29,310 nucleotides of DNA, taken from Acidobacteriota bacterium. Its GTDB lineage: Bacteria > Acidobacteriota > Blastocatellia > Pyrinomonadales > Pyrinomonadaceae. The stretch is from contig JAKOSS010000364.1 of the NCBI GenBank assembly GCA_029777145.1, positions 1-29,310 on the forward strand, in the 5' to 3' direction. Shown here piece by piece: positions 22,881-29,310 of the stretch; position 1 is the stretch's first letter; each line of letters opens with the position of its first letter. The position numbers and the translations under genes were made by a program. The notes beneath the pieces are model-generated. The model saw only the letters and a list, made by a program, of their open reading frames with translations, did not search any database and had not been told where the DNA came from.

Positions 22881-24701
22881 TTACAGAACAGTTTCCTTCA
22901 CCACTTCTTCAATCGTCGTAATGCCTTCGCGCAATTTGTAAAGTCCCGATTCGCGCAACGTGATCATGCCGATCTCCATCGCTTTGCGCCGCAGCTCGAT
23001 CGCGCTCGCGCCGATGATAATGAGTTCGCGCAGTTCGTCGTTGATCTCCATTACTTCATAAAGACCGACGCGGCCCTTGTAACCGGTGCCGTTGCACGTC
23101 TTGCAGCCTTTTCCTTTGAACGACTTGATGGTTTCAGCCTCTTCAGGCGTGAATCCGATCTCGATCAATCCCTCGACAGGGACGTGAACCTCTTCCTTGC
23201 AATCCTTGCAGATCCGCCGGATCAGTCGTTGCGCCTGGATGAGATTGACCGACGTCGCCACGAGGAACGGCTCAATACCCATGTTGACCATGCGCGAGAT
23301 GGTCGACGGGGCGTCGTTCGTGTGGAGCGTCGAGAGGACAAGGTGGCCGGTGAGCGCCGCTTTGATCGCGATCTCGGCCGTCTCAAAGTCACGGATTTCG
23401 CCGACGAGGACGATGTTCGGATCCTGACGCAGGAACGAACGGAGCGCGGCGGCAAAGTTCAGACCGATCTGCTCCTTCATCTGGACCTGATTGATGCCCG
23501 GAAGGTTGAATTCGACCGGATCTTCCGCGGTCATGATGTTCGTTTCGGGCGTGTTCAGCGACTGGAGCGCCGAATAGAGCGTGTTCGTCTTACCCGAACC
23601 GGTCGGACCGGTGACGAGGACCATGCCGTACGGCTTCGAGATGTTGCGCTGGAACATCTCGAGACTCTGCTGCTCGAAACCGAGTTTCGTCATGTCGAGC
23701 ATCAGTTTGTCCTTATCGAGCAAGCGGAGCACGACCTTTTCACCGAACAGCGTCGGGAGCGTCGAAACGCGGAAATCGAGTTCGCGCGAACGGTTGTCGA
23801 TACGGACCTTGATCTTGATACGGCCGTCCTGCGGCAGGCGTTTTTCCGAAATGTCGAGCTTCGACATGATCTTCAAACGCGAGATCAGCGCGTCGCGCAT
23901 CTTCATCGGCGGATGCATGACGTCGTACAGGATGCCGTCGATACGGAACCGGATCCGAAAATCTTTTTCGTACGGTTCGACGTGAATATCGGATGCGCCG
24001 CGGCGCAGGCTGTCGACGAGCAGAACGTTGACGAGGCGGACGACGGGAGCGTCCTCGCTCTGCTGGGTCAGCGACGCGAGATCGATCTCTTCGTTTTCTT
24101 CGACGACTTCAAGGTCGCCGCTGATCGCGCCGTCGAATTTGAATTTGTCGAGCGAGACGTTGAGATCCGCGTCCGAGAGCTTTTGTTCAGGCTTCGCACT
24201 ATGGCCGTTGCGCGAGAGTTTCGAGGCGATCTTTGAAAAATCGTCCTGCGCGGCCATGACGACCTCGATCGCCTTCGACGAACTGTAATAGCGCGTGATC
24301 GCGCCCTGCAGCGACGCTTCCGAGGCTATCACCGGTTCGACGTTCAGTCCCGTCATGAACTTGATGTCGTCCATGGCGAAGACGTTCGTCGGATCGGCCA
24401 TCGCGAGCGTCAGCGTGGCGCCGACCTTTGAGATCGGCAGAACCGTGTATTTGAGCGCGACGTCCTGCGAGATGAGCTTGATCGTGTCTTCGTCGATCTG
24501 GAAAAGCTCGAGATTGATAGACGGAACGCCGTATTGCCGCGAGAGAACCGCGGTGATGACATCGTCCGAGATGATCCCGAGTTTGATCAGGTTCGACCCG
24601 AGACGTCCGCCGTTGGTGCGCTGGTATTCGAGCGCCTCAAGCAATTGCTGCGACGTGATCAGGTTTTCACGGACAAGAATTTCCCCAAGTTTGGCTGACA
24701 T
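22881..24701 (-). CDS. pilB: Type IV pilus extension ATPase, GspE/PilB family with MshEN domain
   Basis: A 606-residue ATPase that powers pilus assembly. Residues about 1-150 form the MshEN region: LGEILVRENLITSQQLLEAL, then GRLGSNLIKLGIISDDVITAVLSRQYGVP, the kind of motif that binds cyclic di-GMP in this domain family. A charged linker (about 155-215) leads to the ATPase core: SDIHVEPYE, Walker A GPTGSGKT (365-372), TAEDPVEF, Walker B VLVGEIRD (431-438) and the His box TGHLVLSTLHTND. A zinc knuckle uses Cys498, Cys501, Cys533 and Cys536. PilB from the acidobacterium Chloracidobacterium is known to bind c-di-GMP, so similar control is plausible. A strong promoter lies 120-150 bases upstream, giving a long leader. 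Confidence 0.96.
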   Translation of the reverse strand: MSAKLGEILVRENLITSQQLLEALEYQRTNGGRLGSNLIKLGIISDDVITAVLSRQYGVPSINLELFQIDEDTIKLISQDVALKYTVLPISKVGATLTLAMADPTNVFAMDDIKFMTGLNVEPVIASEASLQGAITRYYSSSKAIEVVMAAQDDFSKIASKLSRNGHSAKPEQKLSDADLNVSLDKFKFDGAISGDLEVVEENEEIDLASLTQQSEDAPVVRLVNVLLVDSLRRGASDIHVEPYEKDFRIRFRIDGILYDVMHPPMKMRDALISRLKIMSKLDISEKRLPQDGRIKIKVRIDNRSRELDFRVSTLPTLFGEKVVLRLLDKDKLMLDMTKLGFEQQSLEMFQRNISKPYGMVLVTGPTGSGKTNTLYSALQSLNTPETNIMTAEDPVEFNLPGINQVQMKEQIGLNFAAALRSFLRQDPNIVLVGEIRDFETAEIAIKAALTGHLVLSTLHTNDAPSTISRMVNMGIEPFLVATSVNLIQAQRLIRRICKDCKEEVHVPVEGLIEIGFTPEEAETIKSFKGKGCKTCNGTGYKGRVGLYEVMEINDELRELIIIGASAIELRRKAMEIGMITLRESGLYKLREGITTIEEVVKETVL

Positions 24702-24819
24702 GCGATTTCGGAGTGATTCCTATAAGTGTTTGCAATTGAGGGATTTGCTGAAATGAATCGTCAATTCAAGCATTGGTGTCGGTGAGAAGTAAAACGATGA
24801 TAAACACCGTTGACAATTG

Positions 24820-24849
24820 ATGATACGAATTTCGGCGACGAACTGTCAA
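24820..24849 (-). promoter_or_regulatory. Promoter of the pilB operon
   Basis: On the minus strand TTGACA (24844-24849) is followed after 18 bp by TATCAT (24820-24825), a strong sigma-70-type pair. Transcription would begin near 24813, giving a leader of about 112 nt before the pilB ATG at 24701. TATCATC is repeated at 24796-24802, inside the leader. The rest of 24702-25162 holds no gene that I can support. Confidence 0.7.
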
Positions 24850-25014
24850 GGTTTCTTTTCGGACGGAAACGTGATCTGAGCAAATAACGAACCGAGTTTT
24901 CTGCCGGCGAATCAGCGCGAAAATTGCTGACAAGGATCCAATATTTCCCGGTGAAGCTTGTCATAAGCCGTTCAAGAGGCGCTCGGATCGGCCGCGTCTC
25001 GCGTACAGCATGCG

Positions 25015-25036
25015 TTCATTTGCGGGAATTCGCGGG
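25015..25036. repeat. Fragment related to the 13661-13806 palindrome
   Basis: The 22 bases beginning TTCATTTGCGGGAATTCGC match 13748-13769 at 19 of 22 positions. Only this half is present and no partner arm is evident nearby, so it looks like a decayed or partial copy of the same intergenic repeat. Confidence 0.4.
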
Positions 25037-25104
25037 TTGTGTAAAGCGAATATCGACCCGGGTCGCCGCACACGGCTGTTACGGGTGATGCGATCGAATC
25101 GCGC

Positions 25105-25139
25105 GGACAAAAAAGCCGTGCCCGGAAAGGACACGGCTT
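25105..25139 (-). terminator. Intrinsic terminator of the TPR protein gene
   Basis: On the minus strand, AAGCCGTGTCC and GGGCACGGCTT form an 11-bp stem with one mismatch around a 5-nt loop (25113-25139), followed by a T-run complementary to the A-run just before 25113. It lies 24 bases after the stop at 25163. Confidence 0.88.
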
Positions 25140-25162
25140 GAAGTGTTCAGACGTCGAGGCGA

Positions 25163-26491
25163 CTAGTTGCGCTTCTTCGTCGTTGTGGTTTTCGTGTTCG
25201 ATTTCTGCGGCGTCACGATCTGCTTCAGTTCGTTGATCGAATCGAGCGCGCTTTGTTTGAACTTGTGCGTGTCAGGCGCGAGGTCGACGAACTTCTGCAG
25301 CGTGTTGGCTGCGTCCTGAAGCTGGGCCTTGCCCTTTGCGGCGTCGGAATCCATGGTGACATAGCCGACGGTGACGAGACACAATCCGCGGCCGACGAGC
25401 GCGTCGACATTGTTCGGATCAGTCGCAAGGATCTTGTCGAATTCCTCGATCGCGGTCTCGAATTCCTGCGAATCCTGCATCGTCTGCGCCAGGTCGAGCT
25501 GACCCTTGGCTTTCTTCGTCGCATCCGGTTCCGCCGCCAGGTATTCCTGGAAAGCAACCAGCGCTTCCTTGCCGCGCTCCATGTTCAGCCCGGTCTGAGC
25601 CATCAGGCGATAAGCATTCTTCCGATTGACGAGCGACTGCATCTTGCGCGCTTCCATCGTTGCCTGTTCACCCGGTTCGACGGTCGCCGTCTTCAGAAGT
25701 TCCAACGCCTTGTCCGAAACGCTGACCGCTTCGTTGTAATCGTTTCTCGCCGATTCCTTCAACGATGCCTTCGTCGCCGCGTCGACCTCTTTGCCGATCG
25801 ATTTGTTGAACGAGTCGGTCGCGCGCTGGATCAATGCCGAGCCTTTGTTGTTCAGAAACGCCGGCGCGCTTCCGATGTAGGTCGGATCAGCCTTGTAACC
25901 CTCGTCGTACTTGGCGATCGCGGTGTTGTAATCCTTGGCGTCAAAAGCAGCATTGCCGGCCTTCATGGCGTCGGCGACGACCTTGTTCGTTTCCTCGATC
26001 TTGGCGTTCTTGGCCTTGATCTCGTCGATCTTCTTTTGCTGTTCCTCACGCGCTTTCTTGTCGGCCTCGCTCTCGCCCTGGGTTTGAGTCGTGGAACCCG
26101 ATGCGACCTGCTTCCGCACTTCATCTTCGGTCAAGACCTTGCCGTCGCCCGCGGAGACCTTGATGACGATGTCTTCTTTGCCCGCCTTGACGTTGGGAAA
26201 GATCATCGGAGAAATTCCCTGGCCGCTCACCGAAAGCGCGAAATTCCCGCCGTAGGGAAGGGATGCGAACTTGAAGAAGCCCTTCTTGTCGGTCTTGTCA
26301 GACGGGAACTTTGTTTTGATATCGATGCGATAAACTTCGACCAAGGCGCCCGCGACCGGAGTCGTGGTGCCGTCGTTTCCGACGAGCATGACCTGTCCGC
26401 CGACCGGCGCACCCTGTGCGAGTGCCGCGACCGCTCCGGCGGCGATGAATACAATTGTTAATAGCGAATTAATAAAACTCTTGCGAACCAT
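25163..26491 (-). CDS. Secreted TPR protein with carboxypeptidase-regulatory-like N-terminal domain
   Basis: A 442-residue exported protein. A signal peptide ends near ALAQ (residue 25). Residues about 28-110 form a beta-sandwich of the carboxypeptidase-regulatory type (VAGALVEVYRID, then DKKGFFKFASLPYGGNFALSV). A highly charged coiled-coil stretch follows (about 140-170, ADKKAREEQQKKIDEIKAKNAKIEE), then TPR-like helical repeats: AGNAAFDAKDYNTAIAKYDEGYKADP, ALVAFQEYLAAEP, QEFETAIEEFDKILATDPNNVDALVGRGL. The tail is Thr/Lys-rich (KTTTTKKRN). Such proteins are probably periplasmic scaffolds; no specific partner is evident. I chose ATG 26491 because GGAGGA (26496-26501, minus strand) lies 4 nt away; 10 further codons upstream read across this site. 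A terminator follows, so it is probably a single-gene unit. Confidence 0.87.
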   Translation of the reverse strand: MVRKSFINSLLTIVFIAAGAVAALAQGAPVGGQVMLVGNDGTTTPVAGALVEVYRIDIKTKFPSDKTDKKGFFKFASLPYGGNFALSVSGQGISPMIFPNVKAGKEDIVIKVSAGDGKVLTEDEVRKQVASGSTTQTQGESEADKKAREEQQKKIDEIKAKNAKIEETNKVVADAMKAGNAAFDAKDYNTAIAKYDEGYKADPTYIGSAPAFLNNKGSALIQRATDSFNKSIGKEVDAATKASLKESARNDYNEAVSVSDKALELLKTATVEPGEQATMEARKMQSLVNRKNAYRLMAQTGLNMERGKEALVAFQEYLAAEPDATKKAKGQLDLAQTMQDSQEFETAIEEFDKILATDPNNVDALVGRGLCLVTVGYVTMDSDAAKGKAQLQDAANTLQKFVDLAPDTHKFKQSALDSINELKQIVTPQKSNTKTTTTKKRN

Positions 26492-26666
26492 TTCGTCCTC
26501 CAACTCAGTTTCAATCGTCAACTAAGAAAACCCTCGTAGGTCGGTGCTAAGATGCGTCGGCGCTGTGAAGAGTTTAATAGCATTTGCGACTATTTTATCT
26601 CACAACCCCGACTTTGCTGAAAGCCGGAAAGCGCCCGACCGCCCGCAATAACGCGCATTTTGATGT

Positions 26667-27794
26667 TCATTCGGGAAGATTTTCAATCAGCACCTCGATG
26701 TCGGCCGCGACATTGAAGAAATGCGGCGCGATCCGCAGCCGGTCGCCGCGTGGCGAAACGATGATCCCGCGTTCTTCGAGATGTTTCGCGATCTCCGTCG
26801 AGAACAGTCCTCCACGATGTTTGACGCAGACGATCTGCGACTTCTCACCGGGTGCGCGCGAACTGATCAGGTCGTAATTCGTGCCGCGAAGCCGGTCGCA
26901 CAGCTGATCGGTAAGATCGCTGAGATACGATTCGATCCGTCCCGCGCCGGCATCGTTCAGCAAAATGAGGCTCTGTTCCAATCCGTAAAACAGCGACGCG
27001 GGTCCCGTCCCCGATTCCCAGGCAAGCGCGTTCGGTTTGAACGCCTGCTCGTAATCGTCGAAATCCCACGGCGTTTCGACGCTGATCCAGCCGACGAATG
27101 CCGGCCGGACGCGTTCGCGGGCACGATCGCTGATGTACAGAATTCCGCAACCCTCCGGCGAGCACAGCCACTTGTGGCTGCCGCCCGCGCCGATGTCGAC
27201 GAACTGCGCCGGAAAATCGAACGGCGTCGTTCCGAGCGCCTGAATGAAATCGACGGCGAACAGCGCGTCAACGGCGCGCGCCGCCCGCCCGATCCGCTCA
27301 ATGTCGGCCCGAAAGCCGGAAGCAAACTGGACGGCGCTGATCGCGACAAGCGCGGTGTTGCGATCGATCAGGCCGATGAATTCGTCGAGATCGATGCGGC
27401 CGTTTCGTTCCGGGCAGACGCGCAGCTCGACGTCGAAGTCGTCGCGGACGCGTCGCCACGCGTAATAATTCGACGGAAACTCCTTCGCGAACGTGACGAT
27501 GTTGCGGCCGGGTTTCCAGTCGATCCCGGCGGCGATGCTCGAGAAACCATCGGCCGTGTTCCGCATGAACGCGATCTGCTCGGGCAGGACGTTGACCATG
27601 CCGGCGATCATCGCGCGCGCACGGTTTTTGGTGGCGATCCACTCGGGGTAATGCAACGTGCCGTTTTCCGAGACGTCGCGCAGCTGCGACTCGACCGCGT
27701 CCGCCGAAACCTTCGGCATCGGCGACACCGCGGCGCTGTTGAGGTACGTGTATCGGTTTGCGGCTGGAAACAGCGCACGGATCGTCTCGTTCAT
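26667..27794 (-). CDS. Class V aminotransferase-fold PLP enzyme (cysteine desulfurase/kynureninase-like)
   Basis: A 375-residue PLP-dependent enzyme of fold type I. The PLP lysine is Lys208 in AGGSHKWLCSPEG, preceded by His207; Asp182 in AVDFIQALG binds the pyridine nitrogen. The N-terminal YLNSAAVSPMP and the MRNTADGFSSIA segment, which cups the phosphate, fit class V enzymes. The C-terminal IVSPRGDRLRIAPHFFNVAADIE is the usual small-domain end. A mobile cysteine as in SufS is not obvious, so the product is more likely a generic class V aminotransferase or lyase than an Fe-S cluster desulfurase. It is divergent from lepB, with 91 bp between the ATGs. No clear ribosome binding site. Confidence 0.88.
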   Translation of the reverse strand: MNETIRALFPAANRYTYLNSAAVSPMPKVSADAVESQLRDVSENGTLHYPEWIATKNRARAMIAGMVNVLPEQIAFMRNTADGFSSIAAGIDWKPGRNIVTFAKEFPSNYYAWRRVRDDFDVELRVCPERNGRIDLDEFIGLIDRNTALVAISAVQFASGFRADIERIGRAARAVDALFAVDFIQALGTTPFDFPAQFVDIGAGGSHKWLCSPEGCGILYISDRARERVRPAFVGWISVETPWDFDDYEQAFKPNALAWESGTGPASLFYGLEQSLILLNDAGAGRIESYLSDLTDQLCDRLRGTNYDLISSRAPGEKSQIVCVKHRGGLFSTEIAKHLEERGIIVSPRGDRLRIAPHFFNVAADIEVLIENLPE

Positions 27795-27813
27795 ATTGCC
27801 GGCGAAACAGTTT

Positions 27814-27848
27814 CACGGCCGGGGCAATCCGCTTGGAAACTGGCCGTG
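27814..27848. promoter_or_regulatory. Inverted repeat in the divergent lepB control region
   Basis: CACGGCC (27814-27820) and GGCCGTG (27842-27848) are perfect inverses flanking the lepB -35. AGTTTC and GAAACT also occur beside them. This may be an operator for the divergent pair or chance symmetry in GC-rich DNA. Confidence 0.35.
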
Positions 27849-27861
27849 ACTGTTCTAGTAT
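27833..27861 (+). promoter_or_regulatory. Promoter of lepB-carA
   Basis: TTGGAA (27833-27838), a 17-bp spacer and TAGTAT (27856-27861) give a plausible sigma-70-type promoter. The predicted start is at about 27868, exactly where an in-frame TTG codon lies, 18 bases before the chosen ATG. Confidence 0.6.
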
Positions 27862-27885
27862 TGGAACTTGAAAAGCAGTTCGATT

Positions 27886-28587
27886 ATGTTCGATTTTCGA
27901 AGAAAAAACCAAATTGAGTTCGGCGGCATATCCGGCACCGACGACGGCGGCATCGAGGTTCTCCGGCTTCGTCGCGAGTCGCGTCAGGGATTGTGGCACG
28001 AGACGCTGCGGCTGGTGAGGGACATTTTCCTGATCATCGTCGTTTTCATATTGTTCGGTGTGTTCATCGCGCAGCCGGTGGTCGTCGAGGGGTCGTCGAT
28101 GGTTCCGCAATTGCACGACGGCGAGCGGTTGCTCGTGAACAAGCTGATCTACTACAAGTTCAAGGCGTTTCACTGGGGACATATCGAACGCGGCGACATC
28201 GTCGTCTTTTGGTATCCGAACGATCCCGAAAAAAGCTATGTGAAACGGGTTGTCGGCCTTCCCGGCGAGCATGTCGAGATCCGCGGCGGAAAGGTCTTCA
28301 TCAACGAAAAACGACTTGAGGAGCCGTATCTCGACACCGAACACAATCAGATCCCGACAAATCTCACGCCGAAGGACATCGGGACCGGTTATTACTTCGT
28401 GATGGGCGACAATCGTGACAATTCATCGGATTCGCGTACCTGGGGACTGGTTCCCGAAAAGTACATCTACGGCAAGGCATTTTTCAGGTACTGGGCGCCG
28501 TCGAGCGTCGGATTCATTCAGCAGGGCGGTTCGCACATTGACGGAGCGGACAATATCGACGACATTCGCGCGGACGGAGAACGTTAA
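27886..28587 (+). CDS. lepB: Signal peptidase I
   Basis: A 233-residue membrane protease that removes signal peptides from exported proteins, of which this window encodes several. One transmembrane helix is at about residues 45-63 (RDIFLIIVVFILFGVFIA). The catalytic Ser71 is in VVEGSSMVPQL, and the general base Lys120 is in YVKRVVGLPGE; FVMGDNRDNSSDSR is the third conserved box. The cytoplasmic N-terminal extension (about 40 residues) is moderately long. The ATG at 27886 has no strong ribosome binding site. An in-frame TTG at 27868 coincides with the predicted transcript start and would add six residues (MKSSSI) if the message is leaderless. carA begins 6 nt after the stop, so the two genes are probably co-transcribed. 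Confidence 0.95.
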   Translation: MFDFRRKNQIEFGGISGTDDGGIEVLRLRRESRQGLWHETLRLVRDIFLIIVVFILFGVFIAQPVVVEGSSMVPQLHDGERLLVNKLIYYKFKAFHWGHIERGDIVVFWYPNDPEKSYVKRVVGLPGEHVEIRGGKVFINEKRLEEPYLDTEHNQIPTNLTPKDIGTGYYFVMGDNRDNSSDSRTWGLVPEKYIYGKAFFRYWAPSSVGFIQQGGSHIDGADNIDDIRADGER

Positions 28588-28593
28588 GCAACG

Positions 28594-29310
28594 ATGCAGA
28601 TCAGCAAAAAAGCGATTTTGGTACTTGAAGACGGACGCACCTTCCACGGTGCGTCTTTTGGCGCCGACGGCGAAACCTACGGCGAAATGGTATTCAACAC
28701 TTCGATGACCGGCTATCAGGAGATCCTGACCGATCCGTCGTACGCCGGCCAGATCGTCTGCATGACCTATCCGCTGATCGGAAATTACGGCGTCAACGAA
28801 GAGGACGTCGAATCGCGCCGGCCGTGGGTCGAGGGATTCGTCGTCAAGGAAGCGAGCCGGATCGCGTCGAGCTGGCGTTCGACCGAAACTCTGGATTCAT
28901 ATCTGAAACGGAACGGGATCGTCGGCATCGAGCGGATCGACACCCGCGCGCTGGTGCGCCACATTCGCGACAAGGGCGCGATGCGGGCGGCGATCTCGAC
29001 GACCGATCTCGATCCGGCAAGCCTGCTCGACAAGGTCAGGCAATCGCCGGAGATGGCGAACCGTGAGCTCGCGAGCGCGGTGACGATCGACGAATCGTAC
29101 GATTATCCCGCGGCGTCGGATGAGAAATATCATGTCGGCGCTTATGATTTCGGCGGCAAGACGAATTCACTCCGCAAGTTCGCGAAATTCGGATGCCGGA
29201 TCACCGTCGTTCCGTCCGAACCGACCGCCGACGAAACTCTCGCGCTCAAACCGGACGGGATCTTCCTGTCGAACGGTCCGGGCGATCCGGCGTCGATGGA
29301 ACCGGTCGTC
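28594..29310 (+). CDS. carA: Carbamoyl-phosphate synthase small (glutaminase) subunit, partial
   Basis: The window holds the first 239 residues of a family of about 370-390. The enzyme's small subunit hydrolyses glutamine to feed ammonia to CarB for arginine and pyrimidine synthesis. The N-terminal domain is clear: [41 protein letters not shown] and [17 protein letters not shown] are the standard CarA signatures, as is [20 protein letters not shown]. The amidotransferase domain starts near residue 180 ([15 protein letters not shown]) and reaches SNGPGDP just before the edge. The nucleophilic Cys and the His-Glu pair lie outside. GGAGA (28576-28580) lies 13 nt before the ATG. No attenuator or operator is visible in the 6-nt gap after lepB. 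Confidence 0.96.
   Translation, partial: MQISKKAILVLEDGRTFHGASFGADGETYGEMVFNTSMTGYQEILTDPSYAGQIVCMTYPLIGNYGVNEEDVESRRPWVEGFVVKEASRIASSWRSTETLDSYLKRNGIVGIERIDTRALVRHIRDKGAMRAAISTTDLDPASLLDKVRQSPEMANRELASAVTIDESYDYPAASDEKYHVGAYDFGGKTNSLRKFAKFGCRITVVPSEPTADETLALKPDGIFLSNGPGDPASMEPVV

Noticed and set aside
22767..24236. 489-codon plus-strand frame opposite pilB
   Set aside because: The minus strand encodes an unmistakable PilB with all ATPase motifs; the antisense product is low-complexity Arg/Asp/Phe-rich.
24702..25162. Possible small gene between pilB and the TPR gene
   Set aside because: Only a 67-codon frame without family features or a ribosome binding site; the region is explained by the pilB promoter, a repeat fragment and a terminator.
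1..29310. CRISPR arrays, tRNA or rRNA genes
   Set aside because: No regularly spaced direct repeats and no tRNA-like cloverleaf or rRNA sequence were noticed by eye; a covariance-model scan would settle this.

Overview
The window is high-GC bacterial chromosome, gene-dense and without rRNA, tRNA, CRISPR or insertion sequence that I can see. The gene mix suggests Acidobacteriota, probably class Blastocatellia: an isoquinoline-oxidoreductase-like molybdoenzyme, a Uma2-family nuclease, a large secreted Asp-box (sortilin/BNR-like) protein, a GH35 beta-galactosidase, type IV pilus motor genes, several families of short intergenic palindromes, and -10 boxes very close to start codons. This placement is inference from gene content, not a phylogenetic result.

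Layout. 1-1734 (minus): two-subunit molybdenum hydroxylase, large subunit cut by the window edge. 1862-2431: Uma2-like gene. 2640-5018: fadN, a fused 3-hydroxyacyl-CoA dehydrogenase/enoyl-CoA hydratase. 5057-10217: about ten small plus-strand genes (membrane protein, DinB, hotdog DUF4442, TfoX C-terminal domain, HAD hydrolase, lipoprotein, DNA-3-methyladenine glycosylase, DUF6010-like membrane protein, nucleotidyltransferase with a tiny overlapping partner, YbaK deacylase). 10487-13561: fadA thiolase and fadE acyl-CoA dehydrogenase, closed by a strong terminator. 13814-18892: divergent GH35 (minus) and Asp-box protein (plus). 19116-19433: cupin. 19513-24701 (minus): pilB, a very basic secreted protein of unknown function, pilT, pilC. 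25163-26491 (minus): secreted TPR protein with its own terminator. 26667-27794 (minus): class V PLP enzyme. 27886-29310 (plus): lepB, then the 5' part of carA.

How it fits together. FadN, FadA and FadE together supply a beta-oxidation cycle from acyl-CoA onward, and have the same domain order and sizes as the fadNAE operon of Bacillus subtilis. Here fadN is separated from fadAE by more than 5 kb of unrelated genes, yet both transcription units carry a TetR-like palindrome at the promoter. The fadN copy (2576-2593) sits between -35 and -10 and matches the Bacillus FadR box as I remember it at every position. This split fatty-acid-degradation regulon is the most striking regulatory signal in the window.

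Other points worth attention: one 17-bp word occurs four times in two inverted pairs, just before the tag and fadE starts; an unknown secreted protein in the pilus operon has a 58-residue stretch that is half Lys/Arg; the GH35/Asp-box intergenic region has layered symmetry around a good promoter; and several -10 boxes lie 6-9 nt before start codons, suggesting leaderless transcripts.
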